The notes under the pieces: generated by a model
Told to the model about the DNA's origin: nothing
Databases searched by the model: none
What the model saw: only the letters and a program-made list of their open reading frames with translations
Assembly: GCF_009870125.1 (NCBI RefSeq)
Contig: NC_046682.1
Location: 1,240,001 to 1,304,000, forward strand
DNA: 64,000 nucleotides
Origin: Drosophila pseudoobscura
Taxonomy: Eukaryota > Arthropoda > Insecta > Diptera > Drosophilidae
Reading direction: 5' to 3'
Translations under genes and position numbers: made by a program
In this document: positions 22,247 to 36,149 of the stretch, in pieces
Position numbering within the stretch: the first letter of the stretch is position 1
How the letters are laid out: each line of letters opens with the position of its first letter

Positions 22247-24748
22247 TCAATAAAGCTAAGGCTGAAAACGCTGAGCAGAACTGGGCCGATTACAAGGCCA
22301 GTCTGTCAGTTTACAATAAATAACTGAGGAAAGCCAAACGCGCCTCATGGCGTAAGTTCTGTAGCGACATTGAGAATAACTCGGAAGCCTCGCGCTTGCG
22401 CAAAGTTCTCTCGAAGACTACACCCACTCTGGGCTACCTTAAGAATGCCGACCAATCATGGACAACGTCCAGCAATGAGTCGCTAAATGTTCTCCTCATC
22501 ATCCCTGCCCAACTGATTCACGCTGGACAAAAAGCCACTAATTGGCTCAAAAGGATATACGAGGGAATCTTCTCCCATGGATATATCCCGGAAACCTGGC
22601 TTCATACCAAAGTCGTCTTCATCCCCAAGGCAGGCAAGCCCTCGCACACTGCCCCCAAAGATTTCAGACCCATAAGTCTATCGTCCTTCCTTCTGAAGAC
22701 GATGGAACGGCTTTTGGGTATGCATCTCACGGTAAATATTCCGCCTAGTCTATTCTCAGACTCCCAGCATGCCTATCGGAAAGGAAGATCCACCGAAACG
22801 GCCCTACACACGATCACATCGATCATAGAAGCGTCCCTCAACTGTAAGGAGTACACCCTGGTAGCCTTCCTCGACATAGAAGGCGCCTTTAATAACATCC
22901 TCCCGACCGCCATCACGGGTGCACTGACGGACGGGGTTGACTCCCGGACGGTGAGCCTGATCGATCAGATGCTACAATGCAGGACGGTTGAGGCATCACT
23001 GGGGACGTCAACGTCCACCAGATTTGTCAGTAGAGGCACCCCGCAGGGCGGAGTCCTCTCGCCCCTCCTATGGAACGTGGCAGTGAACGAACTGCTGCGG
23101 GAGATAGAGGGGGGTGGCTGCCGCGTGGTGGCGTATGCGGACGATGTTGCTATAGCATTCTCGGGTAAATTCCCGCAGACGCTGTGTGAGTGCCTGACAA
23201 GCACACTCATGAAGATGTCAAAATGGGCAGACAAATGCGGTCTAGGCGTCAACTCGTCTAAAACGGAACTGGTGCTCTTTATTAGGAAGTACAAAGTTCC
23301 GGCACTGATTCCCCCAAGACTATGTGGGGAAGCGCTAGTCTTCAGCAACAACGCCAAGTATCTTGGTCTAATCCTCGATAGAAAGCTCGATTGGAAATTG
23401 AGCATAAGGGATAGAGTAAAGAAGGCCACAGTAGCCCTCTATACTTGCAGGAAAGCCATCGGACTAAGATGGGGAATGACCCCCTATATAGTTCGGTGGC
23501 TTTACACCACCATCATACGACCGATCATGCTCTATGGAGTGGTGGTATGGTGGCCAGCCTTAGACAAAAGGACATGCCTCAATAAACTCAGTAGAGTTCA
23601 ACGCATGGCAGAGCTATGCATAGCTGGCGGGCTACGCACTACTCTATAGGAAGCCCTGGATACTGTGCTGGACCTCCTCCCCATAGATCTGATGGGAAAG
23701 AAAGTGGCAGCACTTTCCGCACTCAGAATGAGAGAAGCCAGACTGTGGAAAGCATCCGCGGTTGGGCACTCGGGAATCCTGACGAGACACCCGCAATTAC
23801 CAGAGAGGACAGATTATTGTGTCCCTAGTGATCACCTCTCGACGCCTTTCCAGGTATCAATCCCACTTAGGGAGGACTGGGAGATGGGCGAACCAGCACC
23901 CGCAAATGCGGTTAACTTCTACACTGATGGCTCAAAGTTAGACGGCCGCGTGGGAGGCGGAGTCTACTGCAGCGAGCTGAAAATCAGTCATTGCTTCAGG
24001 CTCCCGGACCACTGTAGTGTGTTCCAAGCGGAGATTGAAGCCATAAAGGCGGCCATTTCTATCGTCTACAAACTACGTCTAGACATGCACTTAGTGTGCG
24101 TCTTCTCGGACAGCCAAGCGGCTATTAAAGCTCTAGGCTCAATATCGTCGAACTCAGCGACTGTAAATGACTGCAGCAGGTCTCTGCACGAGATCGCAGA
24201 GTAGTTAGATCTCTTCCTTATATGGGTCCCCAGCCACAGGGTCATCGAGGGAAACGACGCCGCCGACGAGCCAGCCAGGCAGGGTACTACAATTCCTCCT
24301 TATGGAGAGGAAGCAGGTAGCGATGCCTCTGGCTACGTGCAGGCTCCTCACGCACGATTTGTTCGTGCAAAATGCCAATAGGAGATGGCAGCAAACCGTT
24401 TCCTGTAAAATCTCAAGATTGATATGGCCATATCGATCGAAGAAGCGCTCAGCCGAGCTGTATAGGCTCAGCAGAACACAGTGCTCTGCAGTTACTCGAG
24501 CCATTACGGGACACTGGCAGATCGGCACTCATGCCTCTAGACTGTCAATCCCTCATAACGACTTCTGCAGGAGTTATCGCGACGAGGAAGAGGAGGAATC
24601 GGTCCTCCACTTCTTCTGCCACTGCCCGGCCCTTGGAAATCATCGTCTTCGTATTCTCGGGACAGACACAGACATTTCGGACCTGTCCGAAATCAAACCG
24701 GGGACCTTGTCCAGATTCATCCAAGCCTCCGGATGGGACTGCCCTTAA
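22247..24748 (+). pseudogene. LINE ORF2, reverse transcriptase to RNase H and Cys/His tail, with nonsense mutations
   Basis: The host LINE resumes here. RT motifs are WLHTKVVFIPKAGK, FRPISLSSFLLKTMERLL, DIEGAFNN, RGTPQGGVLSPLLWN and the catalytic AYADDVAIAF, then the thumb with AKYLGLILDRKLDW. An in-frame TAG at 23647 separates the RT from the RNase H, whose D-E-D-D residues are visible in FYTDGSKLDG, FQAEIEAIKAA, VFSDSQAAIKAL and GNDAAD. A TAG at 24202 precedes WVPSHRVIEGNDAAD. After a frameshift the C-terminus contains CRSYRDEEEEESVLHFFCHC, a degenerate HCHC motif, and ends at 24748. Confidence 0.85.
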
Positions 24749-24895
24749 TTTGCAACAGCCTGTTTCTCCACGGTTTTTAAGCACTGGGAAGGGGCACACG
24801 CCCATGCGGCACCACAACGGACCTTCTACAGGTCCAAGTGAGCTTGGGAGGGTTTCATCACTCCCCCAGGCTACCGCCTGAACCTAACCTCACCT

Positions 24896-25885
24896 AAACA
24901 TACATAAAGACACACACACACACAAACAAAAAATAAATATTTAATTGATATTGATAATTGATAATTAATATTGATCACTGGAGGAAGTGATAATATTTTT
25001 CCGGCAACCCAATTAACTAAGTAAAATTGTATTATTATTCACGGTGTTTCGATAATGAATGACTGAATACTGAACTTTAATCTTTTTACTGAGAGGTGTG
25101 CCTATGTTATTTGATTTTAAAGCTATTCTATATCTTACGATCAGATGTGACCCTATTTTCATTCAAAAATGTATATTGACTATCATTTTCGCTTCTTATT
25201 TTTATATTCTAAGAAACGATAACAATCGATATGTTATAAAGTTATATATTTGAAGTATGTTATCTCAGTCCTTTATGAAAAATACATCTTATGACAATAT
25301 AAGATCTAGTGACAGCAACAATAACACGGTAATTTACAAAAAAGGCATATTGTTAATTACATGATTGAGGTTGGGGATGGGGTTGGGGACACACCGAGTC
25401 TATTGCATCACTTCCCATGACCTTCTACGATCCCAAGGCCTGCGAATAAGTGATTAGAAGGCAAAAAAATATTCAGTCTAATGAATATTACCAGCTTCAG
25501 GGGGAGGAAATGGAAATTTCTTCCATCCAAGTTAATGGTTGCTATCGCTAGCTCCTTCCACTTCTTGCTACGAAAAGTCTTCAGTCGAAAATCACGACGA
25601 AAGGAGTATTCCCATAATGCTGCAGGTTTGAGATCAAGCTGATCTGTCCACCATCCAGGTCATGGGAATGCCCCTCTCGAGTGGTACACAAATGGTAAAT
25701 TCATTTGGTGGAACATGTTGTTACATTATGTTTAGAGTAAGAACTGGCAAGAATTCTTGCAAATTTCAGCTCTATTTATACCAATTTCTCCTTTCCTACC
25801 TGTTCTTCTTGACAATTTCTTTACTTTTTCATCCCTCTTGTAAAACTATATTACTTTTAGTTTTTACTTTTAGCTTCCATTAGGT
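24896..25885. other. Intergenic, no gene seen
   Basis: Begins with a CA tract at about 24910-24930, followed by AT-rich sequence. The ORF at 25662-25883 is hydrophobic and unrecognised. It lies directly before a tRNA-like sequence and a DINE-1, so it probably is not a gene. Confidence 0.4.
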
Positions 25886-25890
25886 AATAC

Positions 25891-25973
25891 ATTTGGCAGT
25901 ATAGTGGGTAGTACTTCCACCCCTCCGCGCCTTCCCGGGATGGAGACCGGGGTTGCAATCCCCGTCGTGATGT
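25891..25973 (+). pseudogene. tRNA-Asp-derived sequence, degenerate
   Basis: GTATAGTGGGTAGTA matches the D-arm/A-box region of Drosophila tRNA-Asp, and GAGACCGGGGTTGCAATCCC matches its variable-loop/T-arm/B-box region, continuing CCGTCGTGATG where the gene has CCGTCGGGGAG. The anticodon arm is rearranged and lengthened, with no GTC in a proper loop. The acceptor halves do not pair, so it cannot be a working tRNA. It abuts the terminal hairpin of the next DINE-1. Confidence 0.6.
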
Positions 25974-25985
25974 AAAAATTGTGTT

Positions 25986-27090
25986 TTTATACCCGATACT
26001 CAAAATGAGTATTGGGGTATATTAGATTTGTGGTAAAAGTGGATGTGTGTAACGTCCAGAAGGAATCTTTTCGACCCCATAAAGTATATATATTCTTGAT
26101 CAGCAGCAATAGCCGAGTCGGTTGTGCCCTGTCTATCTGTCCGTCCGTCCGTCTGTCCGTCCCCTTCAGCGCCTAGTGCTCAAAGACTATAAGAGCTAGA
26201 GCAACGATGTTTTGGATCCAGACTTCTGTGATATGTCACTGCTACAAAAATATTTCAAAACTTCGCCCCGCCCACTTCCACCCCCACAAAGGACGAAAAT
26301 CTGTGGCATCCACATTTCTAAAGATACGATAAAACCAAAAACGCAGAATCGTAGAGGATGACTATATGTTCTAGAATGTATGATCTCAACCAGATCATAT
26401 ATTTATTATAGCCAGAATCAAGAAAACAATTTCATTATTTCTCGCTCTGTCTCTCTCTAACACACAGGTTTCATGGTCGGTTTTGCCAATTGCAAAATAT
26501 GAGTTCAAGGATCTCAGAACTTATATAAGAGCCAGAGCAACCAAATTTGGTATCCACACTCCTGTAATATTGGACCTTGACCGTTTCGTGTCAAAATTTC
26601 GCCACACTCCCTTCCGCCACCGCAAAGGACGAAAATCTGGGCCATCCACAAATCTCAGAGACTATTAAGGCTAGAGTTACCAAATTTAGTATCCGCACTT
26701 CTGTTAGATCTCACTATAAAACGTATATCTCAGAATTTCGCCCCACCCCCATCCGCTCCCACAAAGGACGAAAATCTGTTGCATCCACAATATTGCAGAT
26801 TCGAGAAAACTAAAAACGCAGAATCATAGAGAATGGCCATATCTATCCACTTGCTGAATTTGGATCAGATCGGATAATTTTCATAGCCGAAAAGAAAAAA
26901 AACAATTTTCAATGGCTACGCAGCGCCCGACGTCACGCTCAGACTGATTTTCTGTCTCTCTCGCATGCACTCTTTGTCGTGTCGTTTAATATTAGCGGCG
27001 TCTGCCGGAGGAGAGCCATACTGACTTAGTATCGGGTATAACTGTAGAGTTGCGGTGTCCGCAGCAACTCACAACGTTCCCCCTCGTTTT
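25986..27090 (-). mobile_element. DINE-1/ISY-like Helentron, near complete
   Basis: About 1.1 kb in reverse orientation: the terminal hairpin (ACTCAAAATGAGTATT) comes first, then the GTCY microsatellite at about 26128-26162, the three internal modules, the GA/TC-rich tract near 26441-26463, and the 5' hairpin at the right end. It is one of the two fullest copies here and has no coding capacity. Confidence 0.9.
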
Positions 27091-27301
27091 GACTGAGTCT
27101 ACTTCACCTCCACATTGAAAGTCTAAGACTTTTTAATAATGAAGGTTTTATTGTCTATTCTGATTAGTGTAATTTATGTATTTGGGTTCAAGACACGATG
27201 ATTTGTCCCACGGTGCGTGGAATTTGGGGTCTGGTGGTCACGACATTTCAGGTAGGCTAGGGCTGACGCCCGCTGCACTTAATGTTCTAACTGTTCGTTA
27301 C

Positions 27302-27591
27302 AAAGTGGCAAAGTTTTGAAATATTTTTGTAGCAGTGACATATCACAGAAGTCTGGATCCAAAACATCGTTGCTCTAGCTCTTATAGTCTTTGAGCACTA
27401 GGCGCTGAAGGGGACGGACAGACGGACGGACGGACAGACAGACAGGGCTCAATCGACTCGGCTATTGCTGCTGATCAAGAATATATATACTTTTTGGGGT
27501 CGGAAACGATTCCTTCTGGACGTTACACACATCCACTTTTACCACAAATCTAATATACCCCAATACTCATTTTGAGTATCGGGTATAAAAA
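27302..27591 (+). mobile_element. 3' third of a DINE-1
   Basis: Begins within the last internal module (AAGTTTTGAAATATTTTTGTAG) and runs through the GACG microsatellite to the terminal hairpin and GGGTATAAAAA. It is a truncated copy. The 210 bp before it are unclassified single-copy-looking sequence. Confidence 0.88.
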
Positions 27592-27769
27592 TAGAAAAAT
27601 TTGCTGAATAACACATCATTAAAATGTATGTATATATTAACCTAATCATTAAACTCTTAAAATATGTAGTAAGCCAATGTAAATATCACTAATATTAGAT
27701 CATAATTTAAGTAAAGCTGATTTCTAATAAGATTAAAAAAAAATAAAAAAAAAACCTTGTCAAAATCAT

Positions 27770-28435
27770 TTACAATATGTTTAACCTACACACCCAAACA
27801 AACACAACCAACCAAACCAAAATAGCCAACTCCTTCGCCCACACGTGGTCAGAAGAAGCTTACGATCGTAATTTCTCCCCAACATTCCGTACGAACAAAT
27901 CCCACCCAGACTCCCTTATAAACAACACCCCAACTCCACCAGCATTAGAAATCGAAAAGGACATTACACTCATAGAATTCTCATCAGCACTGTAATCCCT
28001 GAAAGGAAACACCCCCGGCCTCGACCGCATCTCCTACTAAATGATACAAAAACGCACCCCCCACCCTTAAAACCAGAATAATAAACCACTTTAACAAAAT
28101 AATCGACTCATACATCCCACAATCGCTCAAACTCAGCCTAGTCCTCCCGATTCTAAAATCACAAAAACCACTAACAGACATAAAATCCTACAGACCCATA
28201 TCACTTAACTCATGCCTAGCCAAAACGCTCGATAAGATAGTGGCAAAAAGGTTATGGTGGTTTGTTTTGAACAACAAACTAATTCGCAACAGCCAACTAG
28301 GTTTTAAAAGAGGCAAATCGGTACTAGATAGTCTACTCTACGTAGACCACCTAGCTACCAAAGCCATTGCCCAAAAAAACATCTAACCTTAATATCCCTT
28401 GACTTCACCAAAGCTTTCCACAAAACTAGTCAGTC
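27770..28435 (+). pseudogene. I-type LINE reverse transcriptase fragment, heavily decayed
   Basis: Read across several frames, the segment gives the start of a reverse transcriptase: NTPGLDRISY, SLVLPILKSQKPLTDIKSYR, PISLNSCLAKTLDKIVAKRL, QLGFKRGKSVLDSLLYVDHL and LISLDFTKAF, where it stops just before the region of the catalytic YXDD. Stops and frameshifts are frequent. The motif set resembles the I element group, a weak clade call. Its A-rich composition differs from the GC-rich LINE at 17.9-24.9 kb. Confidence 0.7.
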
Positions 28436-28804
28436 TCAGTTGTAAAGGTATTTCAACGATATTTTGCACTTAGTGGTCTTCTTACAGAGGCCAAGAATAG
28501 GTATTGGGATCGAGATATCTCAGAAAAATGCATTATTAGTTACTTTTTAAAGCAGCTTGGAAAACAGATTTTAACAGGAAATAGGAAATAAAAAGGAAAT
28601 AGAGTATAAAAATTGTTGATAAGCAACAAGTCTTCAAATACCATTGACGGGAAAACATTTTTTTGTTGAACCTTTTTTGTTTAAACCTTGTTTAATCCTG
28701 TAGAAAGTTTATTCATAAATAAGATAAAACTATGTATATACATATGTGGGCAGAGCTGACGGTTTTTGTTTGCCAGCATTATTCTCTAAAAGCTTTTTTT
28801 TACA

Positions 28805-29700
28805 AAATCCAATAAAAGCCAGTTTTTAAAATAAACCAGTCAAGTAGAAATTAAGTTCATTAATTGGATAAAATTATGAGGACTTGGCTAAGGGTTCTAT
28901 ATAACTAGTAATATTCAACGGAATATTAGAATCAAGGAATATGGGAGTAAAATAATGAAAATTGAATCATTTTAGCGCAGTTCAGGTGAAAGATATCGTT
29001 TTTTTGTAAGTTCAGAGGAAAGATGACATGGTTCTACAAGAAGAATTTACAATCAGTATTAAAATCAAAATTTGAGGCAAAAACAATCAAACAAGTCAAG
29101 TATTTAAAACAAGCCAGTCAAGCAGAAAATTGAGTCATTAATCGGATAAAATGATGTACATATGTATTTAGCTAGTAATATACGACGGAATATAAAAAAC
29201 GAGGAATATGTAAAATATAACTTGAAATCGTCAGTAAATTTACGGTATATTTTTAAAGTGAGACGGTATATTTCCGAGGATCGGACGGTATATTTTATAC
29301 CGCTTACGGTATTTTTAATACACTTCGGTAATTTGTGAGGTCAAAATTGACCCGACGGTATATTTACGGTAGATCGGTATATAATGGTATATTTTGTCAA
29401 TTTCATCAATCTATAAATTTCATTTTCAACGTTATATAGAAATCCAATAAAAGAAATTTTTTAAATTAAGCCAATCAAGTAGAAAATTGATTCATCAATC
29501 GTATAAAATTATTATAGCATGGCTAAATGTTCTATATAGCTCTATATAGCTATATTCGACGGAATATCAAAAACAAGAAATATGTAAAATATAACTTGAA
29601 ATCGTATATTTACGGTATATTTTGAAAATGAGGCGGTATGTTTCAGTATATTTGTGAGGGTCGGACGGTATATTTTATCGATAAATCCGCGGTCACACTG
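28805..29700 (+). repeat. Three tandem degenerate copies of a hAT-associated repeat end, upstream of ND-49
   Basis: Units at about 28805-28945, 29101-29306 and 29440-29700 share the order: AATCCAATAAAAG, CAGTCAAG, a TCATTAATCGGATAAAAT-like stretch, TATTCGACGGAATAT, AGGAATATGTAAAATATAAC and GACGGTATATTTT. The third unit is the fullest, ending in TTATCGATAAATCCGCGG and TCACACTG. The first is truncated before the GGTATATTTT part. Reverse-orientation copies lie at 16646-16900 and 37858-38240. Confidence 0.75.
29642..29700 (+). promoter_or_regulatory. ND-49 core promoter: Motif 6, DRE and Motif 1
   Basis: Motif 6 (TTCAGTATATTT, 29642-29653), a perfect DRE (TATCGATA, 29676-29683) and Motif 1 (CGGTCACACTG, 29690-29700) lie in the usual order for TATA-less housekeeping promoters bound by DREF and M1BP. 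The ND-49 ATG is 54 bp beyond Motif 1. This fits a short 5' UTR and a start site just downstream of Motif 1. The whole module belongs to a dispersed repeat. Confidence 0.75.
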
Positions 29701-29754
29701 CCTCTAAATCAAAATAATTAATTAATTTTGCTGCATTAATTATTTTGGAGAGAA

Positions 29755-31807
<2,053 letters not shown>

Positions 31808-33491
31808 ACGAAGATCATTTATTCAATATTATGCTTTCATGAACTTGTATATGAAAACTGGTTATTAAAATCAGAGTTATGGTCGTAACAAATTTGTTTT
31901 ATTGTCTTTATATCCAAACACAGCAACATCGATTTATCGTAATCGACCCCGGAAAATTTCCTTTGACCATTGACGATTTATTGTTGTAATCCAAAACCAA
32001 AAGGGAAAAATCCAGTAATTTTTTTTATTTACTGTGGACACAATTCTCATTCCCATATTATTGAGTTTTAACTTTATTTTCATAGTACTTTCACATAACT
32101 CTTAAAATATACAATATGTATTCTTGCCAAACAACATCGAAGATAAACTTTCTGGGTTTTAAATATATATAATTATCTTTGTCATATCTATTTTAGCTTA
32201 TATTTACCAGGTAAATATAAGAGTATAGAGGTTATAGCCAGACTCCAACTCCGTCACCGGCTCTCTATCGCATACGCGTCTTAACATGCCAATGGTCGTG
32301 TTAATATAACAAATTGCACACATCAGTATGCATGTACAATTGGGATTTGTTCTTTTTATGCAATGAAATAGCGTCCATTTTAATAATCTTACGATAATAA
32401 TTCAATGTCATTCTCATTGAACTTAAAAGCTGAAAAGTCATACATAACACATTAAAGACTAAATAATTAATTTATACACATTGATGTCAATAGAAAAACT
32501 CCAACCAATAGGTAATTTGTCGCGTAGATATTTATAGGACTCGATTTGTTTTTCTCTAAAATAATAATAATAATACCCCTCTGCGACCAACAACTTGGAT
32601 GTGGGGATGTGTGTGTCTGTGTTGCACTATCGAGTTATGTTTTTATAATTTAATTTGCTATGCATTTTTTTCGTATCTAATAATTTTTATTCTACGTGAT
32701 CACATTGAAACTTTTGTTTTAAAAACGCTTTTAGGAGCTATTTTAAGATAGATATTTTGTAATATTTAACATATTATTTCTAGAAGCTTTAACAATTTGC
32801 AACGTACATATGTATTTACTATGAAAGTTTCAAAATGGCATTAACCTGATTAATATTGCGACATAATCTATCAATTAGCTAAATACATACATCTCCCATG
32901 ACACACGAAATGTATCCGTAGCATGTTTCTATTATCGGCCGAAGCAAGGGTAAGACGTATGTACATCAATTTAGACATATAAATTAATCAAGAGGCATAG
33001 TTAAAAATATAATTATTCTTTTTTTTACATTTTTCAGATGCTTTCAAGCGGCGTCATTAATTTATGTCAATCAATAACAATTGTATTAGCCATCGTAAGA
33101 GACGTTGCGAGTGGCTTGGCTGAGGTATGTGAATCTGACTGAGTACACTTACATACAAGTTAATTCATTCGATTGTGTTTGAGTTGCTTGTTGGTTACGC
33201 TCAAGTTGTCTATCCTTTAACGCTAGTCGATTTAGTTAAACTATATTATAATACATAAACTAAAAAATACTAATACATCATTCGCTAAATGCTACTGTGT
33301 GTGTGTGTTTATATATATTTTGTTGTTTTTTTTCAAGCTGAAAAATTCACATATTTTAAGGTTTAGTTCTCTCGAACATTGCAAGCTTTTTAATTTTTCC
33401 GTCACTTTTAATAAGCTCTCGCGTTTGTTAGGAGCCAAGAATGATGCATGCATCTTTTTAAATTGCTTAAATCGGCTTTTATCAATACCCT
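31808..33491. other. Convergent 3' ends of ND-49 and Pur-alpha
   Basis: AT-rich DNA with the ND-49 poly(A) signal near 31864. The remainder is probably the Pur-alpha 3' UTR, which has several TTTATT (reverse AATAAA) candidates. The ORF at 33299-33499 is an AT-rich chance frame overlapping the Pur-alpha stop. No other gene is seen. Confidence 0.5.
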
Positions 33492-35678
33492 TTATTTAAG
33501 ACTATTTGCAGATGTCGGTAGATTAATGTCGGCAGTGATTGGGTCGGACGTTTTCTTCATTTTGTCGCAGTAATCATTAAAAATATCACGAAAGCGTATC
33601 CAGCATTTCTCCGGGATAGTTATTGAGGTCCGAAAATTGTTTTTCACCTATGACAAATCGTATCGTAATCAGATCTAACAGTCATAAATGTATTATTTTA
33701 TTATCATTATTAATACGTACTTCACTTATCCGCATATAAACTCCACGATTATTTTGCCCAATATCAAAATAAAAGTTTTTATTATCAACCTTCATATGAC
33801 GCTCTTCGGGCAAGTCCCCTTTAAACCTAATGAAAAAATAAATATTAAAATATATATTTCTTTTTCTGTGTTTCCATATTCTGTAATATCTAGATGTGTG
33901 CCCGGCAACGCTATTTTTACGCTATTGCTTTACATTGAGTAAAACAATGTTGGAAAAAAGGTCAAGCAGGATTGCAAAAAAATGAGATTTAAATGAAATC
34001 CTGAATATACATTACATGTACATATGTACTTATGAATAAATTGGAATATATATTTATACTATACCCTCCATCATTAGCCCCAAACTCTTCCAGTAAGTCT
34101 GTGAGCGCATCTCGAAACTCGATCATTCCTTGGGCTGGTAGTGCGATTTGCGATCGAGGCCCACCCCTTGTTATGGTTTGTGATACCTTTGAATAGGTAT
34201 TGTTAGCCTATGTTTGTCAATAGGATATTTCATACATATTACCCGAAGGAAACGGCCACGGGCATTCTCCTTTAGATCCAAATAATATCTTCTATAATCT
34301 TTGATCATCATTTCGGACTTCAATTTACCATCCTCCGGCAAATTGTCTGTGTTCGGAGGGCCTGTGTTTTGACCAGCTTATTATTAATAATTATTTTATT
34401 AATTCCAAAATAATCTAACTAAAACAAAAGAAAATCGTAGATTCGGCTTGCCGATGTTGAAATACCCTTGCAGAATTCAAAAACTTGTCAATTAAGAACG
34501 ATTACAACTACATTACAATGTTGTTTTTGCTTAGCACGTTTTTAATGATAATTTGAATCGACTTTCTTTTCTCATTTGCCTATAATTTAGTTGTAGGCAT
34601 TTGAAAATATTAAATTAAATAACTTTGATTGATCTGGATGGCATCTTTTGACTACCTAGAAATTATTTTCAAGTTCTTGTCCGCTCTGCAAGGGTACATC
34701 AATAATTTTGTACCTAGTGATGCATAGTAATCACTAAAGGATGATAAGTGGTCGCGAAATTCGGCAGCAGTTGAAAGGGCCAAGTATATTTGACTTCGTC
34801 TACCATCAGCGCCAATCTGAAATGAAAAAATCTTCCTCAGGTACGAGTAAAACCAATGTGAAGTCTAGTGCCCCGACTATACGACAACACGATAATAGAC
34901 TGTTTTTTGACTCTTGCTACATAAATATAAAATTTCAGATTTTTATAAAATCTTAATGAGTTTTGTAAGATGAAATTTAATTGCCATTTTATAGCGCTGT
35001 TTTTGATTATAGCTATGTTGATTACATATGTCGAGAAGGATATTGAATAAATTGACTTTGTAGCTTTTTTTTTTAGTTTTTTGAGACGGAAACAGTACAC
35101 AAATTTTTTATCGCTGGGTAGTCCGAAAGTGATATTAATTTTTAAGCCCTATATATGTACATATGTATGTATAGGAATAACAAATTAAAATTGATGGCGT
35201 TTCTTTGGTCTATCTTAATACTGGACTGATGTCCAGTGTGGTGTAAATTAATGTACACTTAAAGAAACAAAAAATGAATATGAGCTTTCGTTTTTTTTTT
35301 TACCTCGGCTACTTTAATAAAACGCCCGCGCCGATTTTGTTTTACATCTAGATAGAATCGCTTGGATTGTATTTGAAGCATTTTTGTAGCCAGTTCCTGT
35401 TCCACTGTACCGCCACCTTCAAGAAAATAAGAAATGTAGATGTAGATATTGATATTTATAGCTAAATGCAGTAATAGTAATAGTTGACATATGTACCTTT
35501 GCCAGAGGAATCGAAATCGTTTCTGCTTGAGGAACCCTCCATGTTAGCGACATTATATTCTAGAATAAACATTAGGGGAATGTTGGTCAGTGCACAGGCG
35601 ACACACTCGCTGCTTCTTCCTCTTCGACATACTTGATCCTCCTGAGATGCCTTCATCTCCACTTCCAAGATCAGACAT
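33492..35678 (-). CDS. Pur-alpha: Pur-alpha, single-stranded DNA/RNA-binding protein
   Basis: Pur-alpha binds purine-rich single-stranded DNA and RNA and acts in transcription, replication and RNA transport. Eight small exons on the minus strand join in phase: 35678-35633, 35559-35497, 35416-35304, 34816-34714, 34361-34243, 34186-34065, 33826-33721 and 33647-33492. The total is 828 nt, or 275 residues. The protein opens [15 protein letters not shown] and a low-complexity linker ([10 protein letters not shown]). The three PUR repeats follow: [20 protein letters not shown] with [37 protein letters not shown] with [17 protein letters not shown]; and [20 protein letters not shown] with [19 protein letters not shown]. 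The end is LPTSANSLK. Every exon is too short to stand out as an ORF, but the family match is close to complete and the gene looks intact. Confidence 0.96.
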
Positions 35679-35679
35679 T

Positions 35680-36140
35680 ACGAAATACTGTCAATGAACA
35701 ATTTTTAGCTTGGTAAATTTGTGCGTCTATTTCGTTTCTTGACACTTCCGCTCTTTGGTTCGACTTCAACCCAGTCACTGCTCAATCCGTAGCCTACTAT
35801 GAAAAAGTGCAGCTCAGCTCATCGTACATGTACATATGTTCAACTATTATTATTATTAGGTATATGCTAAAATGCTAATCTATTACCGAATCGAATAGAT
35901 ATGTGTATAATTTCATAGATGAAATGTTTTGTAGCATATATGTACATATGTATGGGTGGTTGGCATTTACAGCACCAGTAGGGACGACTGTCTATATTCC
36001 TTCCCAACAAGACCACTGTCCAACATATTCTGGACTTTACTGTAATATAATGTAGCTTTATATGTCTCCTCTCTGAGAGAAGTGTGCTTACTCTCTCAAT
36101 TCTAACGGTTCTTATAACTTTAGGCAATTTTGCAATAGGG
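35680..36140. other. 5' flank of Pur-alpha
   Basis: Directly upstream of the Pur-alpha ATG. No DRE, Motif 1 or TATA element is visible in the first few hundred bases, so the true promoter may be further away behind a non-coding exon. The minus-strand ORF at 35867-36127 has no recognisable features. Confidence 0.35.
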
Positions 36141-36149
36141 GAGCGAAAT

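Larger units (their letters stand above)
17901..24895 (+). mobile_element. LOA-clade (Bilbo-like) non-LTR retrotransposon, decayed, with a nested LINE
   Basis: About 5 kb of element once the 2.0-kb insertion at 20227-22232 is set aside. The order is ORF1, apurinic-type endonuclease, reverse transcriptase, RNase H and a C-terminal Cys/His motif. An RNase H on a gag-EN-RT element is the LOA/I type. The RT style and the obscura-like context suggest Bilbo, but this clade call was not tested. GC content is far higher than in the surroundings. The copy is dead: a frameshift in ORF1, frameshifts in the endonuclease, the nested insertion, in-frame stops at 23647 and 24202, and a later frameshift. The 3' end runs into a CA-rich tract near 24910. 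Confidence 0.85.

Noticed and set aside
25891..25973. Functional tRNA-Asp gene
   Set aside because: The acceptor halves do not pair and the anticodon arm is rearranged, so only a tRNA-derived pseudogene or repeat is supported.
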